Assembly (NCBI GenBank): GCA_023264765.1
Contig: JAHFVC010000008.1
Coordinates: forward strand, 1 to 48,113
Reading direction: 5' to 3'
Length of the DNA stretch: 48,113 bases
DNA from: Mycobacterium sp.
GTDB taxonomy: Bacteria; Actinomycetota; Actinomycetes; Mycobacteriales; Mycobacteriaceae
Part shown: positions 1 through 8,914 of the stretch, piece after piece
How positions within the stretch are numbered: the stretch's first letter is position 1
How the letters are laid out: each line of letters opens with the position of its first letter
Notes under the pieces: generated by a model
Databases searched by the model: none
Told to the model about the DNA's origin: nothing
Seen by the model: the letters and a program-made list of their open reading frames with translations, nothing else
Translations under genes and position numbers: made by a program

Positions 1-1455
1 GCCCTCGCCGTCCGCGATGCCGTCCTCGACCAGGGATCATTCCTCAGTTGGGACAGTCCGCCGCTGCAGGTTCCCACCTCGGAGACCTACCGCGAGGAAC
101 TCGACGCCGCCCAGGCCAAATCCGGTCTCGACGAATCGGTGATCACCGGCGAAGGGACCGTGTTCGGCCGCCGCGTGGCCGTACTGGCCTGCGAGTTCGA
201 CTTCCTGGCCGGCTCCATCGGGGTGGCTGCCGCCGAACGCATCACCGCCGCGATCCAGCGGGCCACCGCCGAACGGCTGCCGTTGCTGGCCTCCCCCAGC
301 TCCGGCGGCACCCGGATGCAAGAGGGCACGGTCGCCTTCCTGCAGATGGTGAAGATCGCCGCCGCCGTCGAACTGCACAAACGCGCACACCTGCCCTACA
401 TCGTGTACCTGCGCCACCCCACCACCGGCGGCGTCTTCGCCTCGTGGGGCTCGCTCGGGCACGTCACCGCCGCCGAACCGGGCGCCCTGATCGGTTTCCT
501 CGGACCCCGGGTCTACGAGCACCTCTACGGCGAGCCGTTCCCCGACGGCGTGCAGACCGCGGAGAACCTGTTCCGGCACGGCGTCATCGACGGAGTGGTG
601 CCGGTCGATGCGCTGCGCTCGGTCCTGGACCGGACGCTGGCCGTGCTGGTCGACGCGCCGGACACTCCGCCGCCGGTGCCGCCGGCCGAGCCGATCCCCG
701 ACATCCCCGCCTGGGATTCGGTGATCCTGTCCCGCCGCCCCGACCGCCCGAACGCCGAGTTCGTGTTGCGGCACGGCACGACGAAAGCGGTGCCGCTGTC
801 GGGCACCGGCGGCGACACCAGCCAGATGCTGCTGGCGCTGGCCCGGTTCGGTGGGCAACCCGCAGTGGTGTTGGGGCAACAGCGGATCGGCGAGCTCGGG
901 CCGGCGGCGCTGCGGGAGGCGCGCCGCGGTATGACGCTGGCGGTCAGCCTGCGGCTGCCGCTGGTTTCGATCATCGATACCAGCGGCCCGGCCCTGTCGG
1001 TGGAGGCCGAGCAGGGCGGGCTGGCCGGGGAGATCGCCCGCTGCCTGGCCGAATTGGTGACGCTGGACACGCCGACGGTGTCGGTGTTGCTGGGTCAGGG
1101 CAGCGGCGGGCCGGCCCTGGCGATGGTGCCCGCCGATCGGGTGCTGGCCGCCCAGCACGGCTGGCTGGCGCCGCTGCCCCCGGAAGGCGCCAGCGCCATC
1201 GTCTTTCGCGATACCGAGCACGCACCGGAACTGTCTGCAGCGCAGGGCATCCGGTCTGCCGACCTGCTGCGCAACGGCATTGTCGACATCATCGTCGACG
1301 AACGGCCCGACGCGGCGGACGAGCCTCTGCGGTTCACCGAAAGGCTGTCGGCGACCATCGCCGCCGAACTGGACGGGCTGCGCACCATGCCCGAGGTCGA
1401 ACGGCTCGGCCTGCGGCTGCACCGGTACCGGCGGATCGGGCTCACACCTCGATAG
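1..1455 (+). CDS. accD3: Acetyl/propionyl-CoA carboxylase carboxyltransferase subunit AccD3, 5' end cut by the window
   Basis: Carboxyltransferase of the biotin-dependent acyl-CoA carboxylase family, which moves CO2 from carboxybiotin to an acyl-CoA. The reading frame is open from base 1, so the start lies outside; 484 residues are visible and, compared with AccD3 of mycobacteria (about 495 aa), only some ten are missing. An ATG at 139 would be internal, because the conserved segment reading AVLDQGSFLSWDS lies upstream of it. Two crotonase-fold halves are seen: a beta-like N half (SSGGTRMQEG near residue 100) and an alpha-like C half (GQGSGGPALAMVPADRV near 370). The AccD3 assignment rests on overall resemblance and on prrA-prrB lying further along the same strand. 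Its stop overlaps the convergent YhgE gene by 14 bp, leaving no intergenic terminator. Confidence 0.85.
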   Translation, partial: ALAVRDAVLDQGSFLSWDSPPLQVPTSETYREELDAAQAKSGLDESVITGEGTVFGRRVAVLACEFDFLAGSIGVAAAERITAAIQRATAERLPLLASPSSGGTRMQEGTVAFLQMVKIAAAVELHKRAHLPYIVYLRHPTTGGVFASWGSLGHVTAAEPGALIGFLGPRVYEHLYGEPFPDGVQTAENLFRHGVIDGVVPVDALRSVLDRTLAVLVDAPDTPPPVPPAEPIPDIPAWDSVILSRRPDRPNAEFVLRHGTTKAVPLSGTGGDTSQMLLALARFGGQPAVVLGQQRIGELGPAALREARRGMTLAVSLRLPLVSIIDTSGPALSVEAEQGGLAGEIARCLAELVTLDTPTVSVLLGQGSGGPALAMVPADRVLAAQHGWLAPLPPEGASAIVFRDTEHAPELSAAQGIRSADLLRNGIVDIIVDERPDAADEPLRFTERLSATIAAELDGLRTMPEVERLGLRLHRYRRIGLTPR

Positions 1456-3448
1456 GCGGTTTGAGCCGTTCCATCGTGTATTGCCGGTCCCGTTTGGCGG
1501 CAAAGGAACTGGCCGCCAGGGACGCCAGCAGCACCCCGGCCAGCACCGCGATGGCTATCCACAATCGGGAGTCGATGCCACCGGCGATCAGCTGCCGAAG
1601 ACCGTTGACCGCGTACGTCATCGGGTCGACGGGATGCAGGATCTGGAAGGGTTTGGCCGTGGTCTCCACCGGATAGATGCCGCCGGCCGAAACCAGTTGC
1701 AGCATGAGGAAGGCCAGCGTCACCACGCGCCCTACCGACACCCCGAACAGGGCGTTGAATGCCTGGATCAGGGCCAGGAATGTCGCCACGATCAACAGCA
1801 GGAAACCCACGGTGGCGATCGGATAGCGGGCCTGCAGACCGACCCCGAAGTGCACCACCAGATACATGACCGCGACCTGGCAGACCGTGATGAGCAGGGC
1901 CGGCCAGTACGACGCCAGCACCACCCGCAGCGCGCCGAGGCCGTTGACGATGGGCCGGGACTGCATCGGTTTGAGCAGCATCCAGATGATCAGCGCGCCG
2001 ATGAACAGCGCCAGCGGCAGGAAGAACGGCGCGAAACCGGTACCGAATGTGGCTGCGGCGTTGTCGGTCTGGATATCCAGTGTCACCGGTGCGGCCAGAG
2101 TTTTCGCGACGGCGGTGCGCTGATCCGGTGTCCAGGACGGGACCTGCGTGGAGCCCTCTTTGAGCTTGGTCGCCAGCTCCTGGCTGCCATCGCGCAGTTT
2201 GGTGGTACCTGCAGCCAGTTGTGATGCCCCACTGGACAATTGGTTTCCGCCTGCGGCCAGCTGCACCAGGCCGTTGTTGAGCTTGCGCGCCCCGCTGTCG
2301 AGTTGGTGTACGCCGTCGCGCAGCTTCACCACGTCGGCGCGCAGCCCACCGTTGAGGGCACGGGTGAGGAACACCCGCAGCTTGCTGTTCGGGTCGCCCA
2401 GTTCGTTTTCCAGCTGGGTTGCGCTGTCTCGCAGCTTGTTCAGCCCGGTATCGGTGGTGGGATCGATCCCTTTGGCCCGTAGCAGCCGCTGCGCGCCGGC
2501 CAGTACGTCACCGGCATCGCGCACCGTCGGATCCGCGTTGGCCTGCAGCATGCCGACGGCCTGATCGACGAGCGTCGCGGCCTGCGCCTGGTCGATGTTC
2601 AGCGCGGCGATCCGGTCGGTGGTCGTACGCACCGCCCCGGACAGCCGCGAGGCGAGAAAACCGACCTCGTCGGGGTTCAGTCCCAGATCGCCGACCCTGT
2701 CCAGCATGGTGACCAACGGACCCGTGGCGGTATCGACCGAGCTGGACAGCTGACGCGTCCCCGCGGCCAGTTGCGCCGAACCGTCTCGCGCGGTGACCAA
2801 TCCGGCGGTGAGTGCGTCCGCACCGTCGGCCAGTTTGTGCGCGCCGTCGTCGGCGGCCGCGGTGCCGGTGGCCAGTTGACCCGCACCGTCGGCGGCCTGC
2901 ACCAGACCTTTACCGGCATCGGTCAATCCGGTCAGCACCGTGCCCAAGGTGCGTTGCCCGATGCTCGCGTTGACCTGGTTGATGACCTCGCGGGCGGCGT
3001 TCTGCCCGATGATGGAGCCCAGATAGTTGTTGGCGTCGTTGAACTTGAACTGGATCTGCGCCTGCTCGGGTGAGCCACCCGACGGGGAGGCCACGTCGGC
3101 GCTGAAGTCCTTGGGCAGCGTCACCGAGAAGTAGTACTTGCCGCTGGACACGCCCGCCGCCGCCTCGGTGGACGAAACCCTGTGCAGCTGAAGCTGTCCC
3201 GAGTCGACAAGGGCATCGGCGACTTCGGCACCCGCGCGGATCTGCTGGCCGTCGACGACGGTGCCGGTGTCCTCGTTGACCAGTGCCACCGGGATTTTGT
3301 TGACCTCGTTGAACGGATTCCAGAACGCCCACAGGTACATCGCGCCGTAGAGCAGCGGCATGAGGATCACCGTCACCAGGGCGATACGGGGCAGTGCGCC
3401 CCGCGAGAAGCGCTTCAGGTCGGTGCCAAGAGACATTCCGGCAAGCAC
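1442..3448 (-). CDS. YhgE/Pip-family ABC-2-like membrane protein
   Basis: 668-residue membrane protein of the YhgE/Pip family, whose members resemble ABC-2 permeases and include phage-infection proteins. One membrane helix lies near residues 20-42, followed by a very large external domain and a cluster of about five or six helices from roughly residue 460 to the C-terminus. The external domain contains strings of L-x2-G-x3-L heptads (for example GARKLNNGLVQLAAG), the family's coiled-coil signature. The GTG at 3448 is used here; ATG at 3436 is a plausible alternative. It starts 3 bp after the stop of the degenerate ABC ATPase gene, so the two are probably co-transcribed. The substrate is unknown; family members have been linked to drug or lipid export and phage entry, but nothing here picks one. 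Confidence 0.85.
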   Translation of the reverse strand: MLAGMSLGTDLKRFSRGALPRIALVTVILMPLLYGAMYLWAFWNPFNEVNKIPVALVNEDTGTVVDGQQIRAGAEVADALVDSGQLQLHRVSSTEAAAGVSSGKYYFSVTLPKDFSADVASPSGGSPEQAQIQFKFNDANNYLGSIIGQNAAREVINQVNASIGQRTLGTVLTGLTDAGKGLVQAADGAGQLATGTAAADDGAHKLADGADALTAGLVTARDGSAQLAAGTRQLSSSVDTATGPLVTMLDRVGDLGLNPDEVGFLASRLSGAVRTTTDRIAALNIDQAQAATLVDQAVGMLQANADPTVRDAGDVLAGAQRLLRAKGIDPTTDTGLNKLRDSATQLENELGDPNSKLRVFLTRALNGGLRADVVKLRDGVHQLDSGARKLNNGLVQLAAGGNQLSSGASQLAAGTTKLRDGSQELATKLKEGSTQVPSWTPDQRTAVAKTLAAPVTLDIQTDNAAATFGTGFAPFFLPLALFIGALIIWMLLKPMQSRPIVNGLGALRVVLASYWPALLITVCQVAVMYLVVHFGVGLQARYPIATVGFLLLIVATFLALIQAFNALFGVSVGRVVTLAFLMLQLVSAGGIYPVETTAKPFQILHPVDPMTYAVNGLRQLIAGGIDSRLWIAIAVLAGVLLASLAASSFAAKRDRQYTMERLKPPIEV

Positions 3449-3451
3449 GGG

Positions 3452-4096
3452 TTACTCACTCCCCACGGTCAGTTGGGTCACGTTGTCGGCGGCCACGCCG
3501 TTGACCGATGCGGTGATGACGGTCTGCGTCTCGCCGAGGGCGATGAGCCGTTGCAGCACGATGGCCCGGTTGTCGTCGTCGGTGATGTGGTCGAGGTTGC
3601 CGACCACCAGCAGCGGCGGTGTGGCGGTGTTGGCCAGGGCGATGCGCAGCAGGGTCTGCTCGAGCTCGGTGAGTTCGTCGAAGTAGGCCGTCAGCTTCGG
3701 CAGGTCCACGTCGCCGAACACCGGGGCGCACAGCGTTGCGAGGTCGCTGTCGTCGGCCGGGCCGATGAACCGGTACCAGGGTGCGTCCCAGCGTTTCTGC
3801 TCGGTGATCAGATCGCGCACCGTGACCGATTCGGCGACGGTGTCCAGTTCGTCGATGCAGGCCAGCGCCGATGCCTTGAAGATGTCAGTGGCCTTCGTGT
3901 TGCCGAACACGGTGACCTGACCTTCGACCGGTTTCATCCGGCCGGCCAGCGTCATCAGCAGCGCGGTACGCCCGGTGCCGGTCGGATAACGCAGCACGCT
4001 GACCCCGCCCGCCTCGATATCCAGGTCGATCGGGCCGTATACCGGGCCCCAGGGCCCGCGCATTCGAATACCGCGGGCCGTGATTGCATCTGCCAC
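3452..4096 (-). CDS. Degenerate ABC-type ATP-binding protein partnering the YhgE protein
   Basis: 214-residue protein with the layout of an ABC nucleotide-binding domain but altered catalytic motifs. The Walker A region reads YPTGTGRTALL (about residues 37-47): the leading Gly is lost and Lys is Arg. The signature region reads LTELEQTLLRIALA instead of LSGGQ. The Walker B region reads PPLLVVGNLDHI, with the Asp-Glu pair replaced by Gly-Asn, and the H-loop His appears to be Ser (TASVN). It is probably a non-hydrolysing or very weak ATPase with a structural role. The start is GTG at 4096; the stop lies 3 bp before the YhgE start, which suggests a dedicated partner. The ABC-family call is secure by layout; activity is inference. 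Confidence 0.75.
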   Translation of the reverse strand: MADAITARGIRMRGPWGPVYGPIDLDIEAGGVSVLRYPTGTGRTALLMTLAGRMKPVEGQVTVFGNTKATDIFKASALACIDELDTVAESVTVRDLITEQKRWDAPWYRFIGPADDSDLATLCAPVFGDVDLPKLTAYFDELTELEQTLLRIALANTATPPLLVVGNLDHITDDDNRAIVLQRLIALGETQTVITASVNGVAADNVTQLTVGSE

Positions 4097-4160
4097 TGAG
4101 TCATCTCAGCACACGCGCGGTGCGTGGCGTCGGTTTCTACGCCAGGGTCACAGATTCGCG

Positions 4161-5021
4161 TCAACCCAGGTGCAGATACCCACCGAACATGCTGAGCAGT
4201 TGCACACTGCGCCACCAGATCAGCGCCAGGAACAACACCAGAAGTCCCACCACCAGCGATGTCTGGACCAGATTGCGTTGTGCGCGAGGCGGATACACCA
4301 GCCCGGCGGCGACCACACATCCGGTCAGCAGACCGCCGACGTGGCCCTGCCAACTGATCGCACCCGATCCGAGCAGCGGGCCGACGAAGGTGAAGGCCAG
4401 GTTCAGCGCGATCAGGCCGACGACCCACTTCACGTCGAGGCGTAGCTTGCGCGCGACGACGAAGGTGGCGCCGAACAACCCGAACACCGCACCCGAGGCC
4501 CCGGCCGTCGCGGTGTTCAGCGGGGCGACCAGGAACACCAGCACCGAACCGCCGAGCGCGGACAGCCCGTACAAGGCGCCGTAGCGGGCCTGGCCGAGCA
4601 GCCGTTCCAGGGGCGGGCCGATGACGTACAGCGCCCACATGTTGAACAGGATGTGCGCGATGCCGTAGTGCAGGAACGCCGACGTCACCAGGCGGTAGTA
4701 CTGACCATCGGCCACCGCGGGCGGCCAGAGTGTCAGCTGACTCTCCAGTTGGCGCGACGTCATCTGCAGCACGAACATCAGCACGTTGATCGCGATCAAC
4801 GTGTACGTGACGTAGGGGGTGTCCCCCGCGGGTTTGCCGCCGAAGTGGCCCTCGACGCGGCGGACGGTCGCCGAGCCCGCCGTCACGCAATCCGGGCATT
4901 GATGCCCGACGGCGGCGTCGCGCATGCAGTCGCCGCAGATGTAACGCCGGCAGCGGGTGCATTGCACGTACGCCGGTCGACCCTGATGGCGGTAGCAGGT
5001 GGTGGCCTGCGGGGCGGTCAT
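4161..5021 (-). CDS. Rhomboid-family intramembrane serine protease with N-terminal zinc finger
   Basis: 286-residue rhomboid protease, which cleaves substrates within the membrane. The N-terminal 45 residues form a B-box-like zinc-binding module with Cys and His pairs (CYRHQ, CTRCRRYICGDC, HQCPDC). Six or more hydrophobic helices follow. The catalytic serine is in GASGAVFGLFG and the catalytic histidine in WQGHVGG; the conserved N/W segment (HILFNMWALYVIG) is also present. The ATG at 5021 was chosen because the zinc-finger sequence begins just after it and because the gene for a small membrane protein ends 3 bp upstream; the frame is open further upstream but overlaps that gene. The pair is probably co-transcribed. 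The architecture matches the Rv0110-type mycobacterial rhomboids; the substrate is unknown. Confidence 0.9.
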   Translation of the reverse strand: MTAPQATTCYRHQGRPAYVQCTRCRRYICGDCMRDAAVGHQCPDCVTAGSATVRRVEGHFGGKPAGDTPYVTYTLIAINVLMFVLQMTSRQLESQLTLWPPAVADGQYYRLVTSAFLHYGIAHILFNMWALYVIGPPLERLLGQARYGALYGLSALGGSVLVFLVAPLNTATAGASGAVFGLFGATFVVARKLRLDVKWVVGLIALNLAFTFVGPLLGSGAISWQGHVGGLLTGCVVAAGLVYPPRAQRNLVQTSLVVGLLVLFLALIWWRSVQLLSMFGGYLHLG

Positions 5022-5023
5022 AC

Positions 5024-5419
5024 CTACATGATGGCCGATGGCTCGCGCCGCCTGGTGAGCACATAGAGAACGGCGGTGGCCACCCCGGCCTCGAGCAAGG
5101 ACACCGTGGTGGCCAGAGCCATCAAGCCACTCACCTGCTCGGGCGCCACGGCACCGTGGTGGTGGGTGGGCATCGACCAGTGCACGGCGATCATGGCGAG
5201 GTTCATCACCGCGACCACGCACCACGTCCGCAACCCGCACCCACGCCACAGTTCGTAAGCGCAGCCCAGGCAGGCCGCCGCCATCGCCACGACGAGCACC
5301 GCCGTCACCGGGGTGCCGGCATGGCCGAGCATGGTCGCGTGCAGCGCGGCCGACCCGGCGGCCGCCACCGCACACGCCCGCCGCCCGAAGACGGCGGACG
5401 TGTGGCTGACGGTGGACAT
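5024..5419 (-). CDS. Small four-helix membrane protein, unknown function
   Basis: 131-residue hydrophobic protein with about four predicted membrane helices (near residues 14-33, 37-56, 62-82 and 97-118) and a His-rich loop between helices three and four (HWSMPTHHHG). I do not recognise a family. It ends 3 bp before the start of the rhomboid protease gene on the same strand, so it is probably translated with it and could be a partner or substrate; that is inference. The start ATG at 5419 is the first in the frame and sits 4 bp after the stop of the leftward amine oxidase gene, so it is probably also expressed by read-through from that operon. Confidence 0.65.
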   Translation of the reverse strand: MSTVSHTSAVFGRRACAVAAAGSAALHATMLGHAGTPVTAVLVVAMAAACLGCAYELWRGCGLRTWCVVAVMNLAMIAVHWSMPTHHHGAVAPEQVSGLMALATTVSLLEAGVATAVLYVLTRRREPSAIM

Positions 5420-5422
5420 GTA

Positions 5423-7351
5423 CTAACTCTCGCAGCAGTGCGCCTTCGGCGCAGCGGGAACGTTCAGCGAGGGGTTGCGGTCGAAGAACGACACCGGCTT
5501 GAGCTTGAACCCGGCGTAATCCACCGGCATCACCGGCCAGTCCTCCGGACGCGGGAAGTGGGTCAGCCCGAAGGTGTGCCAGACGACGATGTCCTGGCCA
5601 TCGATGTCACGGTCCTGCGCCACGTAGGCGGGCAGACCGGCATTGCCGGGGTTCTGGTTGACGAAGCGCCCGGCCGGATAGCGTTCGGCGGGATCGTATT
5701 TCGTCACCCACAGATGTTTGGTGGCGAACGCCGCACGCTGGGCGATCGAGCTGGACGGATGCGCGAGCAGCGCCGGCTGCCCTTCGGGGTGCAAGGCGTA
5801 GCCGACGGTCTGGCCCAGCCTGTTCTGCTTCTCCGGGTTGGTGATGTGCCACACCCGGGCCTTGAGGTTGTCGGCGGTCCGCATCGCCTCGGACTCCCGG
5901 GTGAGTCGGGTGCGCTGCGGGCGGAAGGCGTTGCCCCACGGGTTCTCCGGTCCCATCGGGACGGCGACGGCATCGACCTCCTCGACGGCGTTGGTCTGGC
6001 CGTCGACCTCCATGTCGAGGCGCGCGGAGAACAGGTGCTGGTGGAACGGCGCACCCAGGCCGGGTGCCATCTCGGTGGAGAAGCCGTCGGGGCCACGGTG
6101 CGCCGAAGCGAAGACGATGCCGGTGGCCTTGGCCTCCAGCTGGATGGTGCCGTCGAGGTACAGGTACCAGTAGAAGCCGTAGTCGTAGTTCCCGATGGTC
6201 AAGAAGAACGAGATCACCAGGCGCCGGGACCGACGCACCTCGGCCATCCCGTTGAACATGTCGGTGTGCTTCCACAGCACGCCGTAGTCCTCCTCATGCA
6301 GACAGATGGCGTTCTTCATCAGCTTCGGGTTGCCGTCTTCGTCGGCGATGGTGACGTCGAAGTACTGGATCTCGCCGAGGCAGTCACAGCCCAGCTCAAG
6401 GGAATTGGTGTAGCGGCCGAACAGGTACTCGCCCTGGTCGAAGTAGTTCTGCCAGTAGCGCACCGGGGACGGGTCGGCGTACGGCACCACCATCTCGGCG
6501 ATGGACGCCCGGTAGATCACCGGGCGGTCGGCGATCGAGAGCTGGTGCAAGGTGAGGCCCTCGCGGACATCGAATCCGAATCGGAATTTCCAGTCGGCCC
6601 AGCTGATCTGGTTGCCCTCGACGGTGAAGCTGGCCCCTTCGGGCTGGGTGATCTCGATGGGCTTCAGATCGGTGCGCGGCGGCACCGCGTGCGGGGCGGC
6701 GTCCCACTGACCGCGCTCGGTGGGCAGCGGCAGTTCGATCTCGTCGATCACCTTGGTGACGCGACGCTCGGTGAGGTCGACATAGGCGACCACACCGTCG
6801 ATCGGATGCGCCCACGGCAGGTCGGCCGCGTCGTACTGGTAGAAGGCCAGCACCCGCACGATGCGCTTGCCCACCTCGTCCTCGTGCCCGAACACGCCGG
6901 CCGACAACGGAACCGCGCGGACATCGCCGTGGTTGAGTCCGCGCTTGTCCATGGCGGCCAGCCATTCGGGGCACTCCAGCAGGAAGGCCTCGATGTCCTC
7001 GAACTCCTGGTCGAGGATCGGCACGTGGCCGTCGACGCCCGCGTCGACATTCTCCAGCGAGACGATCTTGTTCTGAGTTACCGACACCACCAGGTCACTG
7101 CCCTGCCCGGTGGCCCGGTCCAGCAGTAGCACCCGGGCCTGCCGGTCGATCGGGGCGCCGGGGGTGAATGCCTGCACGATCTTCTTGTGCGGTTCTTCCA
7201 GAGCGACGAAGACGAAACGTACACTCTCCGAGAGCAGGCCGGCCTCGTCGATGATGCGGCGGGCTGTACGGATCTCGTCGGCGCTCAGAGGGTTCAGCGG
7301 GTGCTCGGAACTGCCGGTGGTGGTGGGGGTTTCGAGGAAGGCGGTGCTCAT
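5423..7351 (-). CDS. Copper-containing primary-amine oxidase (TPQ)
   Basis: 642-residue copper/topaquinone amine oxidase, oxidising RCH2NH2 to the aldehyde with release of ammonia and H2O2. The tyrosine converted to topaquinone is in TIGNYDYGF (Tyr about 389). Copper ligands are the HQH pair at about 437 and 439 and a third His at about 598 (LTHFPRPEDW). These positions run 6-7 residues after those of the Arthrobacter phenylethylamine oxidase, so the protein is complete. The ATG at 7351 is preceded by AAGGAG at good spacing and overlaps the permease stop by 4 nt (ATGA), so permease and oxidase are translationally coupled. The C-terminus ends in a Cys-Cys pair. With the neighbouring aldehyde dehydrogenase it forms a two-step amine-to-acid route. 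Phenethylamine, tyramine or histamine are possible substrates; the sequence alone does not decide. Confidence 0.95.
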   Translation of the reverse strand: MSTAFLETPTTTGSSEHPLNPLSADEIRTARRIIDEAGLLSESVRFVFVALEEPHKKIVQAFTPGAPIDRQARVLLLDRATGQGSDLVVSVTQNKIVSLENVDAGVDGHVPILDQEFEDIEAFLLECPEWLAAMDKRGLNHGDVRAVPLSAGVFGHEDEVGKRIVRVLAFYQYDAADLPWAHPIDGVVAYVDLTERRVTKVIDEIELPLPTERGQWDAAPHAVPPRTDLKPIEITQPEGASFTVEGNQISWADWKFRFGFDVREGLTLHQLSIADRPVIYRASIAEMVVPYADPSPVRYWQNYFDQGEYLFGRYTNSLELGCDCLGEIQYFDVTIADEDGNPKLMKNAICLHEEDYGVLWKHTDMFNGMAEVRRSRRLVISFFLTIGNYDYGFYWYLYLDGTIQLEAKATGIVFASAHRGPDGFSTEMAPGLGAPFHQHLFSARLDMEVDGQTNAVEEVDAVAVPMGPENPWGNAFRPQRTRLTRESEAMRTADNLKARVWHITNPEKQNRLGQTVGYALHPEGQPALLAHPSSSIAQRAAFATKHLWVTKYDPAERYPAGRFVNQNPGNAGLPAYVAQDRDIDGQDIVVWHTFGLTHFPRPEDWPVMPVDYAGFKLKPVSFFDRNPSLNVPAAPKAHCCES

Positions 7352-8805
7352 CGTGCAATCTCCTTGTCGGTTTCGATTTCTTGGTGGCCGGCGCGCGGGC
7401 GCAGTACCGCAACCGCGGCACCGCCCAGGAAGGCGCCGGCGAGCAGCACCCCGATGACACCGGCGAGGGTGCCGGATCCACCGACGAGCAGTGGAAGGTT
7501 GACGGCGGTCATCACCGAGAGCACGGCCAGGCCGATGAAGCCCAGCCCGGGCGCGATCACGGTGTGCCACATCCGGGTGTCCAATCGGGTGCGGCGGAAG
7601 TAGACGACGACGGCGGCTGACGTCAACGTCATCAGGACGACGATGCCGACCGAGGCGGCACCGACGAACCAGGTGAACACCTGCATCACCGGGTCCAGGT
7701 TGGCCAGCACCGACACGACGACCAGCACCAGCGCCGAGACGGTCTGCAGTACCGACGCGATGTGCGGCGAGGCGTGCCGGGCGTGTGACCGTCCGCAGCG
7801 TTCCGGCAGCGCGCGGGTGTTGCCGAGCGAGAAGATGTAGCGGGCCAGCACATTGTGGAAGGACAGCAGCGCCGCGAAAAGGCTTGTGATGAGGAAGATC
7901 TGGACCAGATCACCGGCAACCGAGCCGAGGTAGCGGTTGGCGGTGTCGGTGAGCATGGTGGCCGGGCTGTCGGTCGCGGCGGACACGGCACCGGCGTCGC
8001 CCCACGCGCTGACCATGGCCCAGCTGGACAGGGCGTAGAAGCCACCGATGAGCAGTAGCGCCACGTAGGTGGCCCGCGGGATGGTGCGTTCGGGATCGCG
8101 TGCCTCGTCCCGGAAGACCGCGGTGGCTTCGAACCCGATGTACCCGGCCAGCGCGAAGATCAACGCGATGCCCGGTGCGCCGCTGAAGAAGTTGCCGGGG
8201 TGCAGCACGGCGGTGGACAGTCCGTCGGCGCCGCCCTGGCCGATGACGGCGGCATTGATGACGAGCACGATGCCGACCTCGCAGACGAGCAGAACCCCGA
8301 GGACCTTGCCGGACAGTTCGATGTGCCGATAGCCCAGCGTGCCGACGACGGCCATCATCACCAGCGCGTACAGGTACCAGGGCACCGTCGGGCCGCCGTG
8401 GCTGGTGACCAGTTCGTTGAGGGCGGCGCCGACGTAGCCGTACACGCCGCCCTGCACGGCGGTGTAGGACAGCAGCGCCAGGAAGGCCGCACCCAGCCCG
8501 ACATGCCGGCCGAATCCGTGCGCGATGTAGGTGTAGAAGGCGCCGGCCCCGCGGATGTGCCGGGCCATGGTGGTGAACCCGACGGCGAACAGCAGCAGCA
8601 CCGCGGTGCAGACGCCGTAGGACGCCGGGAAGGCGGCACCGTTGCCCGCGGCGATGCCGATGGGGAAGGTGCCCGCGACGACGGTCAGGGGCGCGGCCGC
8701 CGCGACGACCATGAAGACGATGGCGGTGGGGCCGAGTTTGCCGGCCAATCGATGGACCTGGTTGCCGGCGGCGTGGCCGGCATCCAGGACTGCGTCAGTT
8801 GTCAT
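7348..8805 (-). CDS. APC-superfamily amino acid/amine permease
   Basis: 485-residue permease of the amino acid-polyamine-organocation superfamily with about twelve membrane helices. TM1 carries the unwound-helix motif region (VVAAAAPLTVVAG, about residues 33-45) and a conserved GYIGFEATAVFRDEARDPERTIPRA segment is split between TM6 and the following loop. The ATG at 8805 begins the recognisable family N-terminus; the open frame extending far upstream on this strand overlaps the aldehyde dehydrogenase gene and is not coding. It is the first gene of the permease-amine oxidase pair (4-nt overlap), which suggests that it imports the amine. Its promoter region holds a perfect inverted pair of the 11-bp element found at this locus. 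Confidence 0.9.
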   Translation of the reverse strand: MTTDAVLDAGHAAGNQVHRLAGKLGPTAIVFMVVAAAAPLTVVAGTFPIGIAAGNGAAFPASYGVCTAVLLLFAVGFTTMARHIRGAGAFYTYIAHGFGRHVGLGAAFLALLSYTAVQGGVYGYVGAALNELVTSHGGPTVPWYLYALVMMAVVGTLGYRHIELSGKVLGVLLVCEVGIVLVINAAVIGQGGADGLSTAVLHPGNFFSGAPGIALIFALAGYIGFEATAVFRDEARDPERTIPRATYVALLLIGGFYALSSWAMVSAWGDAGAVSAATDSPATMLTDTANRYLGSVAGDLVQIFLITSLFAALLSFHNVLARYIFSLGNTRALPERCGRSHARHASPHIASVLQTVSALVLVVVSVLANLDPVMQVFTWFVGAASVGIVVLMTLTSAAVVVYFRRTRLDTRMWHTVIAPGLGFIGLAVLSVMTAVNLPLLVGGSGTLAGVIGVLLAGAFLGGAAVAVLRPRAGHQEIETDKEIAR

Positions 8806-8867
8806 GGGTCTACCTTCGGTGGAATTGAGTGTGTTTGGGTTGCCGCGTCGTAAGGGTTCGGTGAGTT

Positions 8868-8903
8868 CAAATGAGAATGGCTTTATCGCGTAATTCTCAT
8901 TTG
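8868..8903. promoter_or_regulatory. Perfect 11-bp inverted repeat, probable operator of the permease-amine oxidase operon
   Basis: CAAATGAGAAT at 8868-8878 and its exact complement ATTCTCATTTG at 8893-8903, separated by 14 bp (25 bp start to start). It lies 63 bp upstream of the permease ATG and just after the aldehyde dehydrogenase stop. Three more copies of the same element precede the aldehyde dehydrogenase and the second permease, which argues for an operator rather than only a terminator hairpin. Confidence 0.7.
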
Positions 8904-8914
8904 GCCGCGGAATG

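Noticed and set aside
48-1676. A second long open frame overlapping accD3 on the same strand
   Set aside because: Arg/Gly-rich shadow of accD3; the accD3 frame shows clear carboxyltransferase sequence.
8868-8903. Inverted repeat as only a terminator of the aldehyde dehydrogenase gene
   Set aside because: The same 11-bp element recurs singly and as direct repeats in the other promoter region of the locus, and there is no T tract; a dual role cannot be excluded.
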